A stretch of DNA of 64,000 bases from DASYKT01 sp035995185 (GTDB lineage: Bacteria; Acidobacteriota; Blastocatellia; Pyrinomonadales; Pyrinomonadaceae), in the NCBI GenBank assembly GCA_035995185.1, contig DASYKT010000022.1, positions 62,001 through 126,000 of the forward strand. The letters run 5' to 3'. The notes beneath the pieces were generated by a model. That model was given only the letters and a program-made list of their open reading frames with translations. It had not been told where the DNA came from and did no database searches. The translations under genes and the position numbers were made by a program. Shown here in pieces: positions 49,740 to 57,645 of this stretch; the first letter of the stretch is position 1; each line of letters starts with the position of its first letter.

Positions 49740-51068
49740 ATGAAAACTCTTCTAGGTGGAATTTTTCTATTAATCGCTTTCACCTGCCCGATTTTCGCGC
49801 AGGGTACAGCGACGGCCTTTGTCGGCGGACGGATAATTCCGATCACCGGCGCTCCGATCGAAGACGGCGTGTTGGTCGTTCAGGGCGGCAAGATCGTTGC
49901 CGTCGGCAGCCGCGCTGCGACAACCATTCCGCCGGGCGCCACCGTCGTGGATGTGACCGGGAAAGTGCTGATGCCCGGCCTGGTCGATTCGCACAGCCAC
50001 ATCGGCGAACCGCAGGGCGGCGACGGCTCCGGCCCGATCCAGCCTGAAGCGCGCGTGCTCGATTCCATCAACGTCCGCGCCGCCAGCATCCAGCGCGCGC
50101 AATCCGGCGGCATTACCGTCGCCAATGTGATGCCCGGCTCAGGCCATCTGGACAGCGGCCAAACCATCTATCTCAAACTCCGCGACGACGCCAACAAGAT
50201 CGACGATCTGATGATCTATGACAAGAACGGCAAGTACATGGGCGGGATAAAATTTGCCAACGGCACCAACAGCATCCGCGCCGGCGGCAGCGGCCCGTTT
50301 CCAGGCACCCGCGCCAAATCCGTCTCGCTGGTGCGCGAGCAATTTATCAAGGCGCAGGAGTACCGCGCGAAAATTCAAAAAGCCGCCGGCGATGCGACAA
50401 AAATGCCGGAACGCAGCCTGGCCATGGAAGCGCTGGTCGAAGCGCTCGAAGGAAAACGCGTCGTGCATTTTCACACTCATCGTCACGACGACATCATGAG
50501 CGTGCTGCGGCTGCAAAAAGAATTCGGATTCCGCGTCGTCCTGCAGCACGTTTCCGAAGGCTGGAAAGTGGCCGACGAGATCGCGAAAGCAAAAGTTCCC
50601 GCGTCGATCATCCTGATCGATTCACCGGGCGGAAAACTCGAAACCGTCGATATCAGATACGAGACCGGCGACATACTGGATAAAGCCGGCGTGCTGGTCG
50701 GGTTTCACACCGACGATTACATCACGGATTCGCGCCTCTTCATCCGCGAAGCCGCGCTGGCCGTGCGCGCCGGAATGAATCGCGACAAGGCGCTTTACGC
50801 GATGACGATGGCGGGCGCCATCATGCTCGACATGGGCGACCGCATCGGCTCGCTCGAAACCGGCAAAGACGCCGACTTCATCGTGCTCTCCGGCGACCCG
50901 CTGAGCGTTTATACCCACATACTGCAAACCTGGGTCGACGGCAAAAAAGTTTTTGACCGCGGCAATCCCGAAGACTACAAGATCGCCACCGGCGGCTACG
51001 GCGCGGGCAGCGACCGCCTTATCGATATCGATTGTTTCGGCGGCGATACTGAAGGAGGACAAAATTAA
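49740..51068 (+). CDS. Secreted metal-dependent amidohydrolase
   Basis: A 442-residue enzyme of the amidohydrolase superfamily (imidazolonepropionase-like). The signal peptide is MKTLLGGIFLLIAFTCPIFAQ. The metal centre is visible: DSHSH with His85 and His87, HFHTHRHD with several His near 243-249, His270 in LQHVSEG, and GFHTDD near 321-326. The N- and C-terminal beta-sandwich segments (GGRIIPITGAPIEDGVLVVQ and DADFIVLSGDPLS) frame the barrel. It would hydrolyse amide or cyclic amide bonds in the periplasm, perhaps of peptides or ring compounds. Translation of the next gene is coupled (1-nt overlap). Confidence 0.88.
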   Translation: MKTLLGGIFLLIAFTCPIFAQGTATAFVGGRIIPITGAPIEDGVLVVQGGKIVAVGSRAATTIPPGATVVDVTGKVLMPGLVDSHSHIGEPQGGDGSGPIQPEARVLDSINVRAASIQRAQSGGITVANVMPGSGHLDSGQTIYLKLRDDANKIDDLMIYDKNGKYMGGIKFANGTNSIRAGGSGPFPGTRAKSVSLVREQFIKAQEYRAKIQKAAGDATKMPERSLAMEALVEALEGKRVVHFHTHRHDDIMSVLRLQKEFGFRVVLQHVSEGWKVADEIAKAKVPASIILIDSPGGKLETVDIRYETGDILDKAGVLVGFHTDDYITDSRLFIREAALAVRAGMNRDKALYAMTMAGAIMLDMGDRIGSLETGKDADFIVLSGDPLSVYTHILQTWVDGKKVFDRGNPEDYKIATGGYGAGSDRLIDIDCFGGDTEGGQN

Positions 51069-52294
51069 TGTATAGCGGTGAACGATTAGTGATGAATGTC
51101 CGTTTTTCTTTGTATCTTTGTGCCTTTGTGGTGATAGCTCTTTGCACGCTCACTATTAACGCCCAGATCGCCGTTAAGGGCGAGACTGTCTGGACGATGG
51201 CCGGCGAGCCGATCAAAAACGGCGTCGTGCTCATCAACAACGGCAAGATCGAAGCGGTCGGCGAGGAAGCCGCCGTTAAAATTCCCGCTAACTACAAAGT
51301 ATTGACCGCAAAGGTAGTTACGCCCGGCCTTATCGATGCTCATACGGTGGTCGGCTTGTCGGGTTATCTGAATCAGCCGCACGACCAGATGCAGCTCGAG
51401 GCTTCAGCCCCGATGCAGCCGGAGCTGCGCGCGATCGATGCTTATAACGCGGAAGAAAAGCTGGTCGAATGGCTGCGCGGTTTTGGCATCACCACCATTC
51501 ACACCGGGCATTCGCAGGGCTCGCTCATTTCAGGGCAGACGATGATCGCCAAAACCGTCGGCAAGACCGTCGAAGATGCAACCATCGTTACCACGGCGAT
51601 GGTCGCGGCCAATCTTGGCGACAGCGCGCTCGCCGGCCAGGGCAAATCACCCGGCACCCGCGCCAAACAAATTTCGATGCTGCGCGCGGAGTTGATTAAA
51701 GCCGACGCCGCTTCGAAAAAAACCGATGCCGCACGCGACCTGCGCACGGAAATGTTCATCAAACTTTTAAAGCGCGAGATCCCGCTGATGGTCACCGCTA
51801 ACCGCGCGCAGGATATTATGAGCGCGCTCCGCCTGGCTAAAGAGTTCAACTTAAAACTCGTGCTCGACGGCGCGGCGGAAAGCTACCTGGTTATTAACGA
51901 GATCAAAGCGGCGGGCGTTCCGGTCATCATCCACCCGACGATGGAACGCGCCGGCGGTGAAACTGAAAACCTGAGCATGGAAACCGCTTCGAAGCTAAAG
52001 GCGGCCGGGATACTGGTCGCGCTGCAGAGCGGTTTTGAAGGCTACGTGCCGAAAACCCGAGTCGTGCTTTACGAAGCGGCGCTGGCCGCGGCCAACGGCC
52101 TGTCCCAGCGCGACGCCCTGGCGACGATCACCATCGACGCCGCCAAAATGCTCGGCATCGACAAACGCGTCGGCTCCCTGGAAGTCGGAAAAGACGGCGA
52201 CGTGGCAATGTACGACGGCGACCCGTTCGAATATGTGACCCATTGCACTGGCACGATTATCAACGGCGTGGTGGTGAGCACGGTGGTGAGATAG
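51068..52294 (+). CDS. Secreted amidohydrolase-like protein lacking metal ligands
   Basis: A 408-residue paralogue of the upstream enzyme with the same order of segments but without most metal ligands. LIDAHTVVG replaces DSHSH (only His92 remains). MVTANRAQD replaces HFHTHRHDD, LVLDGAAES replaces LQHVSEG, and ALQSGFEGY replaces GFHTDDY. It therefore looks like a catalytically inactive partner or an enzyme with altered chemistry. The start at 51068 has AGGAGG upstream and overlaps the stop of the first gene. Its signal peptide (VRFSLYLCAFVVIALC) is encoded by DNA that resembles the CTTTGTG repeat family. Probably forms a complex with the first protein. Confidence 0.82.
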   Translation: MYSGERLVMNVRFSLYLCAFVVIALCTLTINAQIAVKGETVWTMAGEPIKNGVVLINNGKIEAVGEEAAVKIPANYKVLTAKVVTPGLIDAHTVVGLSGYLNQPHDQMQLEASAPMQPELRAIDAYNAEEKLVEWLRGFGITTIHTGHSQGSLISGQTMIAKTVGKTVEDATIVTTAMVAANLGDSALAGQGKSPGTRAKQISMLRAELIKADAASKKTDAARDLRTEMFIKLLKREIPLMVTANRAQDIMSALRLAKEFNLKLVLDGAAESYLVINEIKAAGVPVIIHPTMERAGGETENLSMETASKLKAAGILVALQSGFEGYVPKTRVVLYEAALAAANGLSQRDALATITIDAAKMLGIDKRVGSLEVGKDGDVAMYDGDPFEYVTHCTGTIINGVVVSTVVR

Positions 52295-52365
52295 TCTGTA
52301 GGGCGGCACCCGTGGCCGCCCGCACAAGCGCATAGCGTTCGGATCAGCTCGCTCTGTGTCATGAG

Positions 52366-52503
52366 GTCAGAACCTGGAGCAGTAGCGACCGGGTTTCTTC
52401 TTTGGATTTTTTTTCGTGTGGTTTCGTGGTTACCTCTTAATGCCTCTATATCCAAACCCAAGTCTGGAACCACGAAACCACACGAAAAGAACACGAAAAA
52501 AAC
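52366..52503. repeat. Single 28-bp element end plus TTCGTGTGG hairpin repeat
   Basis: 52366-52393 matches one end of the 28-bp inverted-repeat family (GTCAGAACCTGGAGCAG...) with no partner. At 52411-52503, TTCGTGTGGTTTCGTGGTT and its inverse AACCACGAAACCACACGAA (about 52470-52488) form a long hairpin of the same kind as 18284-18358. Confidence 0.65.
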
Positions 52504-52524
52504 AAAGGAAGACACCGTGTGCTT

Positions 52525-52702
52525 TAAATTGCCACTAGCTTTAGCTAGTGGTTGGTGGATCAAAAAAGCAGTCCCGGCTTTAGCCGAATAATTGGACTAA
52601 AGTCCATAAAACTATTTTCTGAATTGATCCACTAGCTAAAGCTAGTGGCAATTGATAAAAAACCGACAAGAACGCATCGGCTGACGCCGACGCTACTGAC
52701 AA
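52525..52702. repeat. Nested CTAAAG-core palindromes and dispersed repeat
   Basis: The left unit (52528-52561) and right unit (52624-52653) are each a hairpin CCACTAGC-TTTA-GCTAGTGG and are inverted copies of each other. Between them lie GGCTTTAGCC and GGACTAAAGTCC. At 52664-52702 the inverse of the 9941-9975 repeat follows (ACGCATCGGCTGACGCCGAC, then GCTACTGAC). No gene in 52295-52784. Confidence 0.7.
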
Positions 52703-52784
52703 GTTCCGGCCTCATCGCTAACTAATTGTTTCCTTTCATGATTTCCGTTAAAATACTCACGCGAATCTCGCCGCAAACCTTTAT

Positions 52785-53723
52785 ATGGAATACATTGTTG
52801 AAATTGAAAACCTGACCAAGGATTACGAGGTCGGTTTTTTTAAGAAGAAAAAAGTGCGCGCGCTTGACGGGCTGAATTTACAGGTCGAGCCCGGGCAGAT
52901 ATTCGGCTTTTTGGGCGGCAACGGCGCGGGCAAGACCACTACCATTAAACTGTTGATGGGCTTGATGTTCCCCACTTCCGGAACGGCGCGCATTTTGGGC
53001 GAAGATATCAGCAGCACCAAAATGCATTCGCGGATCGGTTATGTTCCTGAAAATCCTTATTTTTACGATTACCTGACCGCGCGCGAGTTAATGATGTATT
53101 TCGCCGAGCTTTTCGGCATTGAACCGGCGGAACGAAAACGCCGCAGCGAACTGCTGCTCACGCGCGTCGGGCTGGAAGAGGCCGCCTGGAACCGCCAGCT
53201 TCGTAAATTTTCCAAAGGAATGCTGCAGCGCACGGGCCTGGCGCAATCTCTGATCAACGATCCGGAAATTGTTTTTATGGACGAGCCGATGAGCGGGCTC
53301 GACCCGATGGGCCGCCGCGAGATCCGCGAGCTCATCGCGGGATTGCGCGAAGAAGGCAAAACCGTTTTTATGTCCACGCACATTCTCTCAGACATCGAAG
53401 TGCTCTGCGATAACGTCGCCATCCTTCGCCAGGGCAAACTCGCCGCGACCGGAAAACTGGACGACCTGCTGGCGCAAAGCGGTGAGACACAGACTTTTGA
53501 AATTCATGTCTCGGGGATTTCCGCGGAATCGTTATCGAAAGAAGTCTCGCAGATCAGCGGCGCGGAAATTCATGTCACACCGACCGGCGCTCGCATCGAT
53601 GTCGCAAACGAAACTGACGTGGATAAGATCTTGCCGGTAATAAGATCGCTAAGCGGCAGGCTGGTTTCCGTTCAGCCGGTGCGGCAATCTCTGGAAGAAT
53701 TGTTTGTAAAAGAAACGACTTGA
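52785..53723 (+). CDS. ABC transporter ATP-binding protein, orphan
   Basis: A 312-residue ATPase of the ABC-2 (CcmA/DrrA-like) type. Walker A is GGNGAGKTTTIK near residue 45, the signature is LRKFSKGMLQRTGLAQSL, and Walker B is IVFMDEPMSGLDPMGRR. A C-terminal domain of about 80 residues (FEIHVSGISAESLSKEVS to the end) is the DUF4162-type tail of drug or lipid exporters. No permease lies next to it; an ABC-2 permease without ATPase is at 2805-3590, the possible partner. Cytoplasmic, membrane-associated when in complex. Confidence 0.9.
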   Translation: MEYIVEIENLTKDYEVGFFKKKKVRALDGLNLQVEPGQIFGFLGGNGAGKTTTIKLLMGLMFPTSGTARILGEDISSTKMHSRIGYVPENPYFYDYLTARELMMYFAELFGIEPAERKRRSELLLTRVGLEEAAWNRQLRKFSKGMLQRTGLAQSLINDPEIVFMDEPMSGLDPMGRREIRELIAGLREEGKTVFMSTHILSDIEVLCDNVAILRQGKLAATGKLDDLLAQSGETQTFEIHVSGISAESLSKEVSQISGAEIHVTPTGARIDVANETDVDKILPVIRSLSGRLVSVQPVRQSLEELFVKETT

Positions 53724-53728
53724 AGGGT

Positions 53729-53843
53729 AATACGTGATACGTGATACGTGATACGCCATTCGCAGTATTTATCATCATCACCCTGTCACGTTACCTACTT
53801 ATCTTCGTATTACGTATCGCGTATCACGTATCACGTATCACGT
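53729..53843. repeat. GATACGT tandem repeats in inverted arrangement
   Basis: Three to four copies of the 7-bp word GATACGT (ATACGTGATACGTGATACG at 53731-53755) face an inverted set (GCGTATCACGTATCACGTA, about 53819-53843). It separates convergent genes and could terminate both. Confidence 0.75.
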
Positions 53844-54356
53844 TTACTGCACTTTTATCGCCGTCACCTTCCAATGAATGTTGGCGCGGTTATCGGTGGG
53901 CTGAAAGCCGTCCATAATGATGTGGACCGGCATCACTTCCGTCGGACTTAAGCTGGCCTGCTGCTGCGGTATCACGATAACGGTTTTCTCCTTAATCGGC
54001 TTTTCCGACAGATCGACCACCGTAACCTTGATCTCCAGTCCGGTAATAGTTTTGTCTGTGCTCAGGTTTCTGATCCTGCCCCAAATAGACATCTGGATCG
54101 TGCCCATAGCGGTAGGCGATTGCGAGGTCTTTCCTTCGTCGTTTTCGACCGCTATACGTTTATTAATTGCGTCAAACTCCGGCCCTTCGCGCAGCGCGCC
54201 CTCGATCATCTGCTGCTGGTATTCCCTGGTGGTCGGCCGCGTGAAGAGAAAAGCTATGATCCCGGCAACCACCAGCACCCCGATCACCGCGACGATCCAA
54301 AAAGCCGCTTTCGAGCCCTTTTCCGGTTTTTTATTAAAATTTTCCAAAGATTCCAT
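53844..54356 (-). CDS. Membrane-anchored protein with FxLYD/DUF2393-like domain
   Basis: A 170-residue protein with a short cytoplasmic N-terminus, one membrane anchor (about 18-40, AAFWIVAVIGVLVVAGIIAFLF) and an extracytoplasmic beta-rich domain. The segment IQMSIWGRIRNLSTDKTITGLEIKVTVVDL, then KEKTVIVIPQQQASLSP, resembles the Ig-like FxLYD/DUF2393 fold. No enzyme motif. It is followed by a repeat block and preceded by the 262-residue anchored protein on the same strand. Function unknown. Confidence 0.65.
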   Translation of the reverse strand: MESLENFNKKPEKGSKAAFWIVAVIGVLVVAGIIAFLFTRPTTREYQQQMIEGALREGPEFDAINKRIAVENDEGKTSQSPTAMGTIQMSIWGRIRNLSTDKTITGLEIKVTVVDLSEKPIKEKTVIVIPQQQASLSPTEVMPVHIIMDGFQPTDNRANIHWKVTAIKVQ

Positions 54357-54431
54357 AGCAGTATTATTAGATGCCGGTTACGCTAAAAAGTTCCCCGTTA
54401 TTCGCCACCCGTTCTTCCCAGGCCGCGCTTC

Positions 54432-55220
54432 CTATTTCCAGACTTTAAAACTCTTGACGTCGATGTCAATCGGGTTCGAGTCTTTTTTGTTTCCGCCGTT
54501 GTTGCGCAGTAAAATTCCTAACTTGCCCTGACCGCCGTCCTTGAGAATTTTGTCGGACAGCATTTTATCATTGATGCTGACCTTGAGGCTTTTGCCCAAT
54601 CTTTCGACCCTGAGTTTCTGTGTCGTGACGGCCTCGAAAAAGTTTCCGAGATTGAAAGTTTCCCAATCGCCCGCCGCCTTGACATCCAGGCCGCCGGCCG
54701 ACGAATAAGCCGCTTGATACGTTTCGGGGTCGTGATTGCCGTCGCTGTTCGGCTGGGCGTCCCAGAAGATCCCTACCCGGCTTTCGTAGCCGTGAACCTC
54801 AAACTCGATCTCGGCCGCAAAATCGCCGAAGTCCTCCCGGGAAAAGATGAAATGATTCGACGGATTCGAATTCCTCGTGCTAAAGACCGAGTAGTTGAAT
54901 TTATTGTCCTTGAATTTGAACTGGCTGGACTGGTCGAATTTGTAATCGAGAAATTCGAATTTGTTGTCGGCGAAATTTTCGTCGATCGCCAGCTTTAAGT
55001 TGGCCTTTTTCTCTACTATCTCTTTTTCCGCGTCTTCTTTAGCGGCGGCCCGCTCTTTTTCGTCCAGGGCCTTTTGCGCGCTTTCAGTTTCGCGCTGCTT
55101 TTGCAATGCTGCGACGTTTTCCGGTTTGTTCGCCCAGCTGACAAAAAGATAGCCGATCACGACCACGAAGATCAGTGCGATGGCGAGGACGGCGCCGGAG
55201 ATCAATAAGAATACTTTCAT
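54432..55220 (-). CDS. Membrane-anchored protein with concanavalin/DUF1080-like domain
   Basis: A 262-residue protein with an N-terminal anchor (about 4-28), a charged coiled coil (about 38-78, QKALDEKERAAAKEDAEKE) and a C-terminal beta-sandwich region (about 80-262). The latter has the pattern of laminin/concanavalin-like or DUF1080 domains: FSREDFGDFAAEIEFEVHG, SRVGIFWDAQP, KLRVERLGKSLKVSINDKML and GKLGILLRNNGG. It probably binds a glycan or polymer outside the cytoplasm; no catalytic residues are evident. Confidence 0.65.
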   Translation of the reverse strand: MKVFLLISGAVLAIALIFVVVIGYLFVSWANKPENVAALQKQRETESAQKALDEKERAAAKEDAEKEIVEKKANLKLAIDENFADNKFEFLDYKFDQSSQFKFKDNKFNYSVFSTRNSNPSNHFIFSREDFGDFAAEIEFEVHGYESRVGIFWDAQPNSDGNHDPETYQAAYSSAGGLDVKAAGDWETFNLGNFFEAVTTQKLRVERLGKSLKVSINDKMLSDKILKDGGQGKLGILLRNNGGNKKDSNPIDIDVKSFKVWK

Positions 55221-55392
55221 AAGTAGCGTAAGACCCTGTTTCTATTAGTGTAAGGGGCATTTTATCTGAATCCGCCGGCCTCCGATCATTGAATCTTACG
55301 CCGCTTCGGCCCCTGCCGGCAAACCACCGGGCGTATCGAAGGCCTTAACCGGCCCGGTTTGCCCTGAAATCCAGCGAAACAGCCCTCTTTAC

Positions 55393-55421
55393 TTGACATA
55401 AACGGTCTGTTTCGATATTCT
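55393..55421 (+). promoter_or_regulatory. Sigma-70 promoter of rplM-rpsI
   Basis: TTGACA at 55393-55398, a 17-bp spacer, and TATTCT at 55416-55421. The start of transcription should be near 55428, leaving a leader of about 37 nt before the rplM ATG. The spacer upstream (55221-55392) has GC-rich dyads but no gene. Confidence 0.85.
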
Positions 55422-55464
55422 TATCGTTCGCGTTTTTGCGAAGATTTTAAACAGAGTGGCAATT

Positions 55465-55908
55465 ATGAGTACATATTTTCCCAGTGGTAAGGGTCTGGCC
55501 GAAGCTCGTAAATGGTATGTCGTTGACGCCAAGGGTAAAACGGTTGGCCGCCTGGCTACTGAAGTAGCACGTATTTTAAGCGGAAAGAACAAGGCCGATT
55601 GGACGCCTTTTCTCGATATGGGCGATCACGTAGTGGTCATCAATGCCCGGCTGTCGGTCTTCAAAGGTTCAAAAAACGACCAGAAGATGTATCGCCGGCA
55701 CACGCTGTATCCAGGCGGTTTGAGAGAGATCTCGGTCAAGGACCAGTTTATCAAACACCCGGAACGCGTGATCGAGCTGGCGGTCAAAGGAATGCTGCCC
55801 AAGACGAAATTGGGCAAGGCAATGGCTAAGAAACTAAAAGTTTACGCCGACGGCGATCATCGCCACTCGGCGCAGAAACCGGAAGCGATCGAGATCGCGA
55901 CCACCTAA
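55465..55908 (+). CDS. rplM: 50S ribosomal protein L13
   Basis: A 147-residue protein: STYFPSGKGLAEARKWYVVDAKGKTVGRLATEVARIL at the start, GDHVVVINA, the YRHTxYPGG-type motif (here YRRHTLYPGGLREI), and the typical end RLKVYADGDHRHSAQKPE (here KLKVYADGDHRH). It binds 23S rRNA early in 50S assembly. ATG at 55465 gives the usual N-terminus; a GTG three codons upstream is possible. It is followed by rpsI after 21 nt, the standard pair. Confidence 0.97.
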   Translation: MSTYFPSGKGLAEARKWYVVDAKGKTVGRLATEVARILSGKNKADWTPFLDMGDHVVVINARLSVFKGSKNDQKMYRRHTLYPGGLREISVKDQFIKHPERVIELAVKGMLPKTKLGKAMAKKLKVYADGDHRHSAQKPEAIEIATT

Positions 55909-55929
55909 TTTTAATAAGGAAATAGATTC

Positions 55930-56322
55930 GTGGCAGATATTCAATATTACGGAACTGGAAGAAGAAAAACCTCTGTGGCGCGTGTTTATCTGCGTCCGGG
56001 CAGCGGCGACATCAAAGTAAATCGCCGGACCTTTGAAAACTACTTCCCCAATGAAACCTTGCAGATGATCATTCGCCAGCCGCTAAAGCTGACGGAGACC
56101 GCCGGCAAATTCGATATTTTGGTGAATGTAGACGGCGGCGGTTCAGCCGGGCAGGCCGGCGCGGTGCGTCACGGCATTACCCGCGCGCTGCTGGAATACA
56201 ATCCCGATTTTCGCGGATCCTTGAAAAAAGCAGGTCTCGTAACCCGCGACCCGCGCAAAAAGGAACGCAAGAAATACGGACAAAAGGGCGCTCGCAAGAG
56301 ATTCCAGTTCTCGAAGAGATAA
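55930..56322 (+). CDS. rpsI: 30S ribosomal protein S9
   Basis: A 130-residue protein beginning with GTG (TAAGGAAATAG upstream) and carrying the S9 signatures YYGTGRRKTSVARVYLRPG, GGGSAGQAGAVRHGITRAL, and the basic C-terminal tail RKKYGQKGARKRFQFSKR whose last Arg reaches the decoding site. Co-transcribed with rplM. Confidence 0.97.
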   Translation: MADIQYYGTGRRKTSVARVYLRPGSGDIKVNRRTFENYFPNETLQMIIRQPLKLTETAGKFDILVNVDGGGSAGQAGAVRHGITRALLEYNPDFRGSLKKAGLVTRDPRKKERKKYGQKGARKRFQFSKR

Positions 56323-56326
56323 TGGC

Positions 56327-56369
56327 GAATTGAGAATTGAAAGTGGAAAATATTTTCAATTCTCAATTC
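56327..56369. repeat. 16-bp perfect palindrome after rpsI
   Basis: Arms GAATTGAGAATTGAAA (56327-56342) and its exact complement (56354-56369) with an 11-nt loop. No T run follows, so it may stabilise the rplM-rpsI mRNA or slow read-through into rpsB. Confidence 0.75.
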
Positions 56370-56387
56370 TCAGTTTTTAATTCCATT

Positions 56388-56421
56388 ACCACGGCTTTTG
56401 GTTGCTCAGTCGACCCGTGGT
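56388..56421 (+). promoter_or_regulatory. Candidate rpsB mRNA leader hairpin
   Basis: A 7-bp stem ACCACGG (56388-56394)/CCGTGGT (56415-56421), 30 nt before the rpsB start. rpsB leaders in many bacteria bind S2 for autoregulation. Whether this is such an element is not shown by sequence alone. Confidence 0.35.
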
Positions 56422-56451
56422 GAGTACAAAAACCAATAAGGAGAATAAGTT

Positions 56452-57525
56452 TTGGCTACAGTTACAATGAAAGAACTCCTGGAAGCAGGCGTTCACTTTG
56501 GTCACCAGGTTCGCCGTTGGAATCCGAAAATGAAGGAATATATTTTCGGTGAGCGCAACGGTATCTACATCATCGACCTGCAAAAGACCCAAAAGCTTTT
56601 CCGCGACGCGCTGACCTACGTTACCGAGGCGATCTCGGAACGCCCGAAAAGCACAGTGCTTTTTGTCGGCACCAAACGCCAGGCGCAGGATTCGATCCGC
56701 GAGGAAGCCGAGCGCGCCGGACAGTTTTACATCAATAACCGCTGGTTAGGGGGACTCCTGACCAACTTCCAGACCGTGCAGCAATCGATCAAAAAGATGC
56801 GCAAGATGGAAGAAATGAAAGAAGACGGCAGCTATGAAAAGCTGACCAAGAAAGAGCGCCTGCAGATGGACCGCGCCCATGAGGGCCTGATGAAAAATCT
56901 GGCCGGTATCCGCAACATGCACCGCCTGCCGGATATGCTCTTTGTCATCGACGTTCGCAAGGAAGAGATCGCGGTGGCAGAAGCCAACAGGCTTGGCATT
57001 CCGGTCGTGGCGGTGGTCGATACCAACTGCTCGCCGGATGGCATTACCGCGGTGATCCCCGGAAACGACGATGCGCTGCGAGCCATCAGATTGTTCGCTT
57101 CGCGAATCGCCGATGCGATCCTCGAAGGCCAGAACCTCGGAAACGAAGGCGGAGTCACAGCGGAAGTTGAAGAAGATGAAGGCGAAGAAATCGCCGCGCC
57201 GTCGATGCCGAAATCGGCCGAAGCTTTTATTCCGGAAGATGAAAAACCGCTGACTGACGAGGAAATGGTTACCGATGAAGAACCGGAAGTAGCGGCGACC
57301 GATAGCCCGGAGGCTCCGATTGATGAACCGGCCGGCGAGCCGGAAAAAGCCCCGGTCGAAGAACCGCCGCCGGCACCAGAAGAAGAGAAAGCTCCGGTCA
57401 AAGACCCGCTGGAAGCGCCCGCGCAGGACGCGAGCGCCGGTGCGTCGGCTGATGAAGCATCCGCTACAGCTGATGAAGCGAAAGACGTTGAGAGCGAGGT
57501 AAAAGCCGAAGAAGCCGCCAGTTAA
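56452..57525 (+). CDS. rpsB: 30S ribosomal protein S2 with long acidic tail
   Basis: A 357-residue protein; the S2 core is residues 1 to about 230 (MKELLEAGVHFGHQVRRWNPKM, YIIDLQKT, FVGTKRQAQD, NNRWLGGLLTNF, LPDMLFVIDVRKE, IPVVAVVDTNCSPD). The start is a TTG preceded by AAGGAGAATAAG. After the core comes an extension of about 125 residues rich in Glu, Asp, Ala and Pro (for example EVEEDEGEEIAAPS, EEPPPAPEEEKAPVK), probably disordered. Standard S2 is about 230-260 residues. It ends in an intrinsic terminator before tsf. Confidence 0.95.
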   Translation: MATVTMKELLEAGVHFGHQVRRWNPKMKEYIFGERNGIYIIDLQKTQKLFRDALTYVTEAISERPKSTVLFVGTKRQAQDSIREEAERAGQFYINNRWLGGLLTNFQTVQQSIKKMRKMEEMKEDGSYEKLTKKERLQMDRAHEGLMKNLAGIRNMHRLPDMLFVIDVRKEEIAVAEANRLGIPVVAVVDTNCSPDGITAVIPGNDDALRAIRLFASRIADAILEGQNLGNEGGVTAEVEEDEGEEIAAPSMPKSAEAFIPEDEKPLTDEEMVTDEEPEVAATDSPEAPIDEPAGEPEKAPVEEPPPAPEEEKAPVKDPLEAPAQDASAGASADEASATADEAKDVESEVKAEEAAS

Positions 57526-57560
57526 CAATCGGTAATTAAACTTTTGCAACTTTTAATTTG

Positions 57561-57601
57561 GCGTAGCTCAAAATAAAGATTTTATGGAGCTACGCTTTTT
57601 T
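57561..57601 (+). terminator. Strong terminator between rpsB and tsf
   Basis: A 9-bp stem GCGTAGCTC (57561-57569)/GAGCTACGC (57587-57595), extended by an inner AAAAT/ATTTT helix, then a T6 run. tsf must use read-through or its own promoter. Confidence 0.9.
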
Positions 57602-57645
57602 ACAAAAAAATATTTATCGTTGATTTATAAGAAGGAGAAGTAGTC

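Noticed and set aside
53729..53843. Possible CRISPR array or iteron origin in the GATACGT repeats
   Set aside because: The unit is only 7 bp with no spacers, the orientation reverses midway, and no cas or replication gene is near.
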